From Nanobdellota archaeon (GTDB taxonomy: Archaea > Nanobdellota > Nanobdellia > SCGC-AAA011-G17 > VGLX01), in assembly GCA_018894775.1 (NCBI GenBank), contig JAHIPG010000330.1, positions 1-9,505 of the forward strand: DNA of 9,505 nt. Reading direction: 5' to 3'. Shown here piece by piece: positions 1 to 5,614 of this stretch. The position numbers were made by a program, and so were the translations under genes. The notes below the pieces were generated by a model. The model did no database searches, was not told the DNA's origin, and was given only the letters and a program-made list of their open reading frames with translations. Position 1 is the stretch's first letter. Each line of letters begins with the position of its first letter.

Positions 1-84
1 AGCCGTAGCCATATAGATAGCAGTACTAAATAGGCCAACCTTAACATCAGGCTTCAAGTTCTTCCATTTATTGTATATTTTCAT
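1..84 (-). CDS. P8: N-terminal fragment of a further array paralog (runs off the left edge)
   Basis: The minus-strand frame opened by the ATG at 82-84 stays open to the window edge and gives 28 residues. They begin MKIYNKWKNLKPDVKVGL and continue into a hydrophobic stretch. This is the family N-terminus: an aromatic/basic 'Y.KWK' block, a Lys-rich spacer, then the start of the signal-like segment. It is closest to P6, which has LKPSVKVGL at the same place, and the DNA is also visibly similar there (compare 30-60 with 2780-2810). The start codon overlaps the TGA stop of P7 by 4 nt (ATGA), so translation is probably coupled. Only the signal region is visible. Whether the rest of the gene is intact cannot be judged from this window. 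Confidence 0.85.
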   Translation of the reverse strand, partial: MKIYNKWKNLKPDVKVGLFSTAIYMATA

Positions 85-1442
85 GATTCTACAAACGACT
101 TACAGGGATCTATCTTAAAAAGTTTGAAAGCAGGCTGTAATATCAAAGGTGAAAGTAGTCTAACTGGCAAGACTAAAGGATGAAATCCATCAAAAGCAAG
201 ACCCACTACACCATTAGCTGTTCCTACAAATCCTGCAGCAAAATATTCACCGTCATTTGCTTTCTTACTCTTAACATATTTTTTAACAATCAAATTACGC
301 ACAATAGGAATTCCAAAACCTAAAGCTATCGTCCCTAACCACCAAGGAATTCTTTTTGCTGCAGGATTACTGATATCTTCAACTTCAACATCAAAACCAT
401 AATTCCTGATGTTAGATTCCAGATTAGAGATAACCTCCATATTATTTCTGCGTATTTCCCTCATATGGTCATCTAAATCCCCTCCTTTGAGACCCTTATC
501 TTGCATAACAATCTCTTTGATTAGCCCTACAGCCCATTCTTTATTGAAATTACCAAACTGTCCTTCCCAATTCTTAATGAAATCTTTCTGTTCGAAATAT
601 CTCTTATAAAGATGGTTCTGTTTTGAATTCTGATCAATAAGATTTTCTATATTTTCCATACCTTCTTTTATGACCAAAACCTCTTGGTTCTGCGCAAGAA
701 TCTCGGCTTTCTGTTTCTCAAGACCGGAAATCTCCAAAAGTATCTTCTTTTCTTTCTCAAGATCAAGGCTTGTATCCCTGCCTTGAATAATATTATATAT
801 AACAAGGATATCATTCATATCATAATATTTATACTTCAAAATACGCTCCAAAGAATTGTCATTAAACGCTTCCTTCAAAATATTATTTGCCTTGCTGATG
901 ATATCTTTCAGCACAGTATTCAAACCACCTGTAAGATTATCTCCAGCACCATATACAACATTTCCTCTAGATTTATCGATAAGAGCAGGATAATAAATCA
1001 ATACTTCCTTATCAAGTCTCTCCCTAACATCAGCAAGCAGTCTCAATTTCTTATTTGATTCCAACTGTTGATTATACTTCTTAATCTCAGAGTCAACTTT
1101 TTCAAGCTCAACCCCTTTCTCACTATACTCTGTTATCAATTCATTACTCTTCCTAGGCAACAATTCCTTAAGCTTTGAGCTTACCTTGTAAAGATTATTC
1201 AATTCATCAATATTTATTATTTTATCAGCAGAATACTCAGCAATCTTTTCCTTGTATAAGGATTCAGCCTGATCAATAGTAACAATATTCTCCAGATTAA
1301 CTGGTTGGACAACTTCTTGTACAGGTTCTTGAACAACAGCATAGACAGGCAATGCCAAACTAGTTGTTGCGTACAAAACAGTTCCACCTAAACTAATCTT
1401 CGCTTTTTTACTCATTCCTCTGAATCTTTTATATATTCCCAT
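81..1442 (-). CDS. P7: signal-peptide, helical, C-terminally membrane-anchored array protein (unknown family)
   Basis: 453 residues, function unknown. Residues 1-16 are basic (KRFRGMSKKAK) and 17-35 are hydrophobic, ending LPVYA, so signal-peptidase cleavage after A35 is likely. The EF-hand-like motif is residues 69-80 (E69, S71, D73, E80). The 'YYPALI' element is at 150-155, followed by NVV, so this copy lacks the N-x-T sequon seen in most sisters. A Lys/Glu-rich probable coiled coil covers about 228-290, and GNFNKEW lies at about 297-303. NPAAKR precedes membrane segment 1 (about 366-386), a very basic loop (KKYVKSKK) and membrane segment 2 (about 400-425). The signature residues are D418-G419, H421-P422, P426, R428, S431-P432 and Q436-P437; a DPC tail carries C447. 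It is closest to P6. Its start overlaps the P6 stop by 1 nt (TAATG), with GTGGATGA 9 nt upstream as a weak ribosome-binding site. The positive-inside rule puts the basic loop in the cytoplasm and the large domain outside. Confidence 0.93.
   Translation of the reverse strand: MGIYKRFRGMSKKAKISLGGTVLYATTSLALPVYAVVQEPVQEVVQPVNLENIVTIDQAESLYKEKIAEYSADKIINIDELNNLYKVSSKLKELLPRKSNELITEYSEKGVELEKVDSEIKKYNQQLESNKKLRLLADVRERLDKEVLIYYPALIDKSRGNVVYGAGDNLTGGLNTVLKDIISKANNILKEAFNDNSLERILKYKYYDMNDILVIYNIIQGRDTSLDLEKEKKILLEISGLEKQKAEILAQNQEVLVIKEGMENIENLIDQNSKQNHLYKRYFEQKDFIKNWEGQFGNFNKEWAVGLIKEIVMQDKGLKGGDLDDHMREIRRNNMEVISNLESNIRNYGFDVEVEDISNPAAKRIPWWLGTIALGFGIPIVRNLIVKKYVKSKKANDGEYFAAGFVGTANGVVGLAFDGFHPLVLPVRLLSPLILQPAFKLFKIDPCKSFVES
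1230..1256 (-). repeat. 27-nt exact repeat shared by P7 and P4 (partner at 5405-5431)
   Basis: These 27 bases recur exactly at 5405-5431. Both copies encode YKEKIAEYS, just before and into the EF-hand-like motif. P7 and P4 belong to different subgroups and are three genes apart, so identity including synonymous positions points either to recombination or to strong local constraint. Confidence 0.7.
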
Positions 1443-2830
1443 TAGTATAATTCATCCACTACAGCCTTACACGGATCTTTTTTCATGATTTTAAAAATCG
1501 GTTGCAATACTAAAGGTGAAAGCATTCTAGCTGGGTATACTAAAGGATGTAACCCATCAACACCAATACCTAAAAGACCATTAAATGCTCCTGCACATCC
1601 AGAAATAAAGTATTCATCATCTGTTGCTCCCTTACCCTTTATATAACATTTTACAGCAATGTTACGAAAGATTGGGATGCCAAAACCAAATAATAATGAT
1701 CCTAACCAGAAAGGAAATCTCTTTGATGCAGGATTAGCAAAACCTTCAACATCAACTTCTATATTATCAGTTTTGAACTGTGCTTCCAGACCAGAAACTA
1801 TGACTTTAGACTCTTCCATAAAATCCCTTGCAGTTTGATCAAGATTTGAATCATATCCTTCCTTCTCTATCCCTTTTGAGTCCAGCCACTCCTCGTGGAG
1901 AAGCCCTCCAGCCAGCATATTATTAAAATTACCAAATTTAGCCTCAAAGTTCTCAACATTCTCCTTATGCTTGTAATATCTTTTAAAGAACCCATTCAAC
2001 TGTGAATTTGATTCAATTCTAGCATCAAGAGAGTCCAAATCCCCTTTAACAACTACAATATTATCATTTTTAGCAGTGAGTTCTGACTTCTTATTCTCTA
2101 GCTCTTCAATTTTAGTTTTAAGTTCTTTCTCTTTCTCCCAGCCAAAAGAGATATCCTTACCGTGGATAGCATGATATAAAATAAGGATATCATTTATATT
2201 GAAATACGTACTTTGAGCCAAAGGTGCTAAAGTCTTATCATCAAAACATTCTTGCAATATCTTATCAGCTTCTTTAGAAAGTTCCTGCATAATAGTGCCT
2301 ATTCTACTAGGTATATTATCATCTGCCTCATAAGTCACATTACCTTTACTTTTATTGATAAGAGCAGGATAATAAACTAAAACCTGTTCATCAAGTTTTT
2401 TTCTAGTATCAACAAGAACAGTAACCTGGCTTCCACTATTAAGACGTTTCTGATAATCAGCAATCTGAGCATCAAGCTTATCAACTTCATCTCCACCACT
2501 TTTACCATAATCCCTCATAAGAGAATTCTTTTGTTCATCCAACAAATTTTTAGTCTTCAAACTTATCTCACGAAGATTATCAATCTCTGCAAGATTCAAA
2601 ATCTTATCAGAAGAATATTCAGTAAGTTTTTCTTTGTACAATGAATCAACCTGTTCAAGTGTTGTGATATTTTCTACGTTGACTGGCTGAACAACCTGTT
2701 CCTCTTTAACAGATTCTTCAACTGCAGCATAAGCAGGAATTCCTAAAGCTGTAGCAGTGTAGATAACACTGCCAACTAGACCAACCTTAACACTAGGCTT
2801 CAACTCCTTCCATTTCTTATATAATCCCAT
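1442..2830 (-). CDS. P6: signal-peptide, helical, C-terminally membrane-anchored array protein (unknown family)
   Basis: 462 residues, function unknown, closest to P7. The N-terminus (MGLYKKWKELKPSVKVGL) leads into a hydrophobic run ending IPAYA, with likely cleavage after A35. The EF-hand-like motif is residues 71-82 (E71, S73, D75, E82). VYYPALINK at about 152-160 is followed by the sequon N164-V-T. 'NDILILYHAI' (about 213-222) is the family's conserved mid-domain helix, and a Lys/Glu-rich coiled-coil-like stretch follows at about 231-300. FGNFNN is at about 299-304. The membrane segments are about 372-393 and 404-430, with the signature D425-G426, H428-P429, P433-A-R435, S438-P439 and Q443-P444. 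The DPC tail has C454; other cysteines (C195, C395, C412) are not shared by most sisters. The start codon directly abuts the P5 stop (TAGATG), and a purine-rich AAGGGATGG inside the end of P5 could serve as ribosome-binding site. Confidence 0.93.
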   Translation of the reverse strand: MGLYKKWKELKPSVKVGLVGSVIYTATALGIPAYAAVEESVKEEQVVQPVNVENITTLEQVDSLYKEKLTEYSSDKILNLAEIDNLREISLKTKNLLDEQKNSLMRDYGKSGGDEVDKLDAQIADYQKRLNSGSQVTVLVDTRKKLDEQVLVYYPALINKSKGNVTYEADDNIPSRIGTIMQELSKEADKILQECFDDKTLAPLAQSTYFNINDILILYHAIHGKDISFGWEKEKELKTKIEELENKKSELTAKNDNIVVVKGDLDSLDARIESNSQLNGFFKRYYKHKENVENFEAKFGNFNNMLAGGLLHEEWLDSKGIEKEGYDSNLDQTARDFMEESKVIVSGLEAQFKTDNIEVDVEGFANPASKRFPFWLGSLLFGFGIPIFRNIAVKCYIKGKGATDDEYFISGCAGAFNGLLGIGVDGLHPLVYPARMLSPLVLQPIFKIMKKDPCKAVVDELY

Positions 2831-4243
2831 CTACCATCCCTTCGAAAAACCCCTAGCAGGATCCCATTTCATAAGCTTAAATGCAGGTTGCAAAATCAAA
2901 GGTGAAAGCATTCTTGCAGGGAAAACCCAAGGAGCTAACCCATCTATGAAAAACAGACCTGCAAGCCCATTACCAAATCCAGCCATAGCCGAACCAACAT
3001 ACTCTGCCTCATCATTAACATTACTGCCACGAGTATAACCTTTGATTAAAAGATTACGAAGTATAGGTGCACCACAACCTATAACCCAACTGCCTAACCA
3101 CCAAGGAAACTTCTTAGCAGCAGGATTACCAATATCTTCAACTGCAGGAAGATTAAAAGCCAACTGGTTATCAAAGATTATCAAATTAAGATATTGTTGC
3201 AACTCTGAAATAGCTTCTTCCTGTATTTGGTCAAACTCCTTCTCTTTCAGCTCTAAAGCATTAAAACGATCCTTAGCACTAGGTTCCAAACCAAAACCCT
3301 CAATCTGAGTAGACTTTATAAAAGAGTGCATCCAATCATTGTTAAAATTACCAACTTCTTTTTCAAACCGAGATATCAAATTCCTATAACTGAAATATTT
3401 CTCAAAATTCTCTAACTTATCTGAATTTGATTTTAAATCAAAACTTACCTCTTCAATCTTATTAAATAAATCACGATTCTCTCTAGAATCAAGTATTCCC
3501 ATCTTAGCTTCACGAAGTTTGATAAGCTTAGCACTCAAACCTTCTTTTTCAACTCCATCAAAATAATCCTGTTTTTCAATAATTGTATAAAATGCCAAAA
3601 TATCCTGTAGTTGATAGGATTCTTTATTCAGAAGTAAGCCTAATTTACTTCCACCATTGTATTTTTTCATAAGAGCATCTGCTTCAATAACTAAATCCTT
3701 AAAGACAGAACTAAGTTCAGGATGCAAATTAGATTCTGCAGAATAAGTTACATTCCATTTACTATCTTTAGAATTAATCCCTGGATAATAAGTTATTATC
3801 TTATCCTCTACCTTTTTTCTTATAGGATCAAAAACTGAAACTTTTGTTTCCTCCTTTAATTTATTCTCAGAGTTCCTAATTTCAGAATCAATTTTTGAAG
3901 TATCAGTATTGACATTGTACGTATATTGGAAATTTTCCCCCTCTTCCTTCAGTAAAAAACCTTCTCTCTTCTTTATTTTATACAGATTCTCAACTTCTTC
4001 AACTTGGAAAAGATTATCTGAAGAATACTCTTTTAACTTTTCCTTATAAAGATTTTCTGCCTGTTCTGAAGTTATTATAGTCTCAAGATTCAAAGAATGA
4101 TTTACTTCTGTCTTCTCCTTATATATTTCCGGCTCAGCAATAGCAACTATAGGAGCAGCTAAAGTAGCAGCATATACTACAGTGTAGGCTAAACCAAACT
4201 TCGTGCTTGCCTTCAGCTCCTTCCACTTATCATAAATTTTCAT
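2831..4243 (-). CDS. P5: signal-peptide, helical, C-terminally membrane-anchored array protein with mosaic C-terminus
   Basis: 470 residues, function unknown. The N-terminus (MKIYDKWKELKAS) resembles P6 and P8. The hydrophobic run ends PIVAIA, with probable cleavage near A36. The EF-hand-like motif is 72-83 (E72, S74, D76, E83). TYYPGIN (about 151-157) is followed by sequon N164-V-T. The middle (LLLNKESYQLQDIL, about 203-216) is most like P3 (VLLNKEQFTLNNL). VGNFNNDW lies at about 297-304. NPAAKKFPWWLG, leading into membrane segment 1 (about 380-400), matches P7. From GAPILRN onward, including IDGLAPWV in place of the usual DGLHPLV, it matches P4 instead. Signature residues are D434-G435, P438, P442-A-R444, S447-P448 and Q452-P453. 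The tail is DPARG, without the cysteine. It is preceded by the array's only real gap (24 nt) and has the best archaeal-type ribosome-binding site seen here. Confidence 0.93.
   Translation of the reverse strand: MKIYDKWKELKASTKFGLAYTVVYAATLAAPIVAIAEPEIYKEKTEVNHSLNLETIITSEQAENLYKEKLKEYSSDNLFQVEEVENLYKIKKREGFLLKEEGENFQYTYNVNTDTSKIDSEIRNSENKLKEETKVSVFDPIRKKVEDKIITYYPGINSKDSKWNVTYSAESNLHPELSSVFKDLVIEADALMKKYNGGSKLGLLLNKESYQLQDILAFYTIIEKQDYFDGVEKEGLSAKLIKLREAKMGILDSRENRDLFNKIEEVSFDLKSNSDKLENFEKYFSYRNLISRFEKEVGNFNNDWMHSFIKSTQIEGFGLEPSAKDRFNALELKEKEFDQIQEEAISELQQYLNLIIFDNQLAFNLPAVEDIGNPAAKKFPWWLGSWVIGCGAPILRNLLIKGYTRGSNVNDEAEYVGSAMAGFGNGLAGLFFIDGLAPWVFPARMLSPLILQPAFKLMKWDPARGFSKGW
2834..2842 (-). promoter_or_regulatory. 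Possible ribosome-binding site of P6 (AAGGGATGG)
   Basis: The last codons of P5 contain the purine-rich AAGGGATGG, ending 3 nt before the P6 ATG and overlapping no stop codon. The core AAGGG is 7 nt from the ATG. Because these bases also encode the KGW end of P5, the composition may be coincidental, but sisters such as P3 and P8 have nothing comparable. Confidence 0.3.
2925..2944 (-). repeat. 20-nt exact repeat shared by P5 and P4 (partner at 4329-4348)
   Basis: These 20 bases recur exactly at 4329-4348 and encode the variant signature DGLAPWV, which only P4 and P5 carry; the other copies have DGLHPLV or similar. Elsewhere the two genes belong to different subgroups, so this looks like a short gene-conversion tract. 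Confidence 0.65.
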
Positions 4244-4246
4244 CTT

Positions 4247-4267
4247 CTAATCATCACACTCATCTTT
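4247..4267 (-). pseudogene. Orphaned C-terminal tail of P4 (in-frame remnant after a premature TGA)
   Basis: Reading on through the P4 TGA (4268-4270) in the same frame gives K-D-E-C-D-D and then TAG at 4247-4249, 3 nt before the P5 ATG. The P6 and P7 tails read KKDPC and KIDPC at nearly the same place. The closest sister, P1, reads KGKDGY, so its Gly aligns with the TGA; GGA to TGA is one base change. With the tail counted, the P4-P5 spacing becomes as tight as the other junctions. This is what is seen; recent nonsense mutation is the inference. Confidence 0.6.
4252..4257 (-). promoter_or_regulatory. Probable ribosome-binding site of P5 (GTGATG)
   Basis: GTGATG lies 8 nt upstream of the P5 ATG. 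GTGAT is complementary to the archaeal 16S rRNA 3' end (anti-Shine-Dalgarno matching GGAGGTGAT) and is also part of the extended bacterial consensus. It falls in the only gap of the array, where coupling to the upstream stop (now 24 nt away) would be weaker. The match is short, so this is suggestive only. Confidence 0.4.
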
Positions 4268-5611
4268 TCATTCTAACCATTTCCTCAAAGGCTGCAATAC
4301 TAGAGGTGACATCATCCTTGCAGGATATACCCAAGGAGCTAACCCATCAATGATTAACATACCAAATAAACCATTGCAAAACCCTGCACCCATGCTCATC
4401 AAATACTCCTCTTCATCCCTTGGACCAACATAAGTCTTGATAAGGATATTTCTTAGGATTGGAGCACCTATAGCTAAAGCTAAAGTTATCAAAGCGCCAA
4501 ACTTAATATTGGTTGGATCTTTCAACTCAGCAACTTTAGATTCTAAACCTTCTGATTTTAGATATTCATTAATAGCTGATTCAATAGAAGCCTTACTATT
4601 TTCATTTACAAACTTATAAGCTTCCTTATAATCTTCACTATCCTCCTCCTCAGACATCCTAACTAGTGAATAAGACCAGTATTTGCTCCTATCAACAATA
4701 TTCTCAGCAAAGTCCTTAGCTTTATCTTCAAAAAGGATATAATCATAAAACAACCTGGCCCTTCCAGAGAGACTTGAATCAACACCTATTAAAGTTTCGA
4801 CATCTTCCTTCTGCTCACTAGTCATAGCCCCAGCCCATGCTGAGTACTCTGCCTTTTTCAACTCTTCAATCCTCTTGTCAATCTCAGCAATCCTAACAGC
4901 ACCTTCATTAAACTTCTCAAGCTTTTCTTCATAACTCTTCATGATAGCAAGGATTTTGAGAACGCTCTTGAAGGAAAAGCTATCATTCTTACCAAAATCA
5001 CTTAAAGACTTATCATTATAGTCTGCACTAAGCCTTATGTTGAGTTCAATAACCGTTTCCCTGATAAAATTATTAATCTCTTCATTGACAATCTTATCAT
5101 CTGTAGAGTATGTAACATTATATTCAAAATTATCCTTCTTCAGAATGCCAGGTGATTCTTTCCCCCAATCAGTTTCTATCTTCTTTCTTCTTTCCATTAT
5201 GTAATTCCTCAAAAGGTCATTAGGTTCTGAGAAGCTTGCTAACTCTTTCTCCAATTCCTGTCTTTCAGTATTTATCCTTTCAGTCTTGTTCTTTACAGAA
5301 AGATAATCTGTCATAGAAATATCTGTAGTCTTCATCAACTGAGACTCTTTAGTAACAATACTATGCAAGTTTCTTATCTCTTGACTGCTAAGTTCTTTAT
5401 CTGAAGAATACTCAGCAATCTTTTCCTTGTAAAGATTTTCTGCTTGGGATACACTAGTTACCTGTTCTAGATTAATTAGTGGAAGTTCCTCAGCATTGTC
5501 CTGCTTAGCAAGCACATAAACAGGCAAAGCCAAGGAGGTAGTAGTATAAAGCACAACACCAGCTAGACTAAGTTTCGCTTTCTTGTTCATTTTCTTCCAT
5601 TTATTGTACAT
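4268..5611 (-). CDS. P4: array protein of the P1 subgroup, shortened at both ends
   Basis: 447 residues, function unknown. It groups with P1: 'SEPNDLLRNY', 'SPGILKK' and 'YLKSEGLESKVAELKDP' all have close P1 counterparts. The N-terminus (MYNKWKKMNKKAKLSLAG) lacks the two residues that precede the Tyr in sisters, because the aligned codon is TTA rather than ATG. The signal segment ends VYVLA, with likely cleavage after A35. The EF-hand-like motif is 67-78 (E67, S69, D71, E78), and the sequon is N165-V-T. Membrane segment 1 is about 371-391 and segment 2 about 403-430, with signature D422-G423, P426, P430-A-R432, S435-P436 and Q440-P441. It stops at RKWLE, before the conserved tail; the sequence after the TGA still reads as tail (see 4247-4267). 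The start is 2 nt after the P3 stop. The long open frame argues that it is still expressed, with a recent terminal loss. Confidence 0.92.
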   Translation of the reverse strand: MYNKWKKMNKKAKLSLAGVVLYTTTSLALPVYVLAKQDNAEELPLINLEQVTSVSQAENLYKEKIAEYSSDKELSSQEIRNLHSIVTKESQLMKTTDISMTDYLSVKNKTERINTERQELEKELASFSEPNDLLRNYIMERRKKIETDWGKESPGILKKDNFEYNVTYSTDDKIVNEEINNFIRETVIELNIRLSADYNDKSLSDFGKNDSFSFKSVLKILAIMKSYEEKLEKFNEGAVRIAEIDKRIEELKKAEYSAWAGAMTSEQKEDVETLIGVDSSLSGRARLFYDYILFEDKAKDFAENIVDRSKYWSYSLVRMSEEEDSEDYKEAYKFVNENSKASIESAINEYLKSEGLESKVAELKDPTNIKFGALITLALAIGAPILRNILIKTYVGPRDEEEYLMSMGAGFCNGLFGMLIIDGLAPWVYPARMMSPLVLQPLRKWLE

Positions 5612-5614
5612 TTT
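5596..5614 (-). repeat. 19-nt exact repeat at the starts of P4 and P3 (partner at 6978-6996)
   Basis: These bases recur exactly at 6978-6996 and cover the first codons of both genes (K-M-Y-N-K-W region). The identity ends at the position where P3 has its ATG and P4 has TTA. It anchors the comparison that shows P4 now starts two codons later. Confidence 0.65.

Noticed and set aside
409..1058. Plus-strand open frames at 409-609 and 684-1058
   Set aside because: They lie wholly antisense to P7, have no family resemblance or ribosome-binding site, and arise from the AT-rich complementary strand.
1336..1442. Lipoprotein or type IV pilin-type signal at the N-termini
   Set aside because: There is no Cys after the L-A-G in the hydrophobic segment, and no class III processing site followed by a pilin-like helix. 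The AxA-type endings (PVYA, PAYA) fit ordinary signal peptidase better.
3042..3308. Plus-strand open frame of 88 codons
   Set aside because: Antisense to the conserved C-terminal region of P5; its sequence is explained by the coding constraint on the other strand.
4437..4619. Plus-strand open frame of 60 codons
   Set aside because: Antisense to P4, with no supporting signals; a shadow of the real gene.
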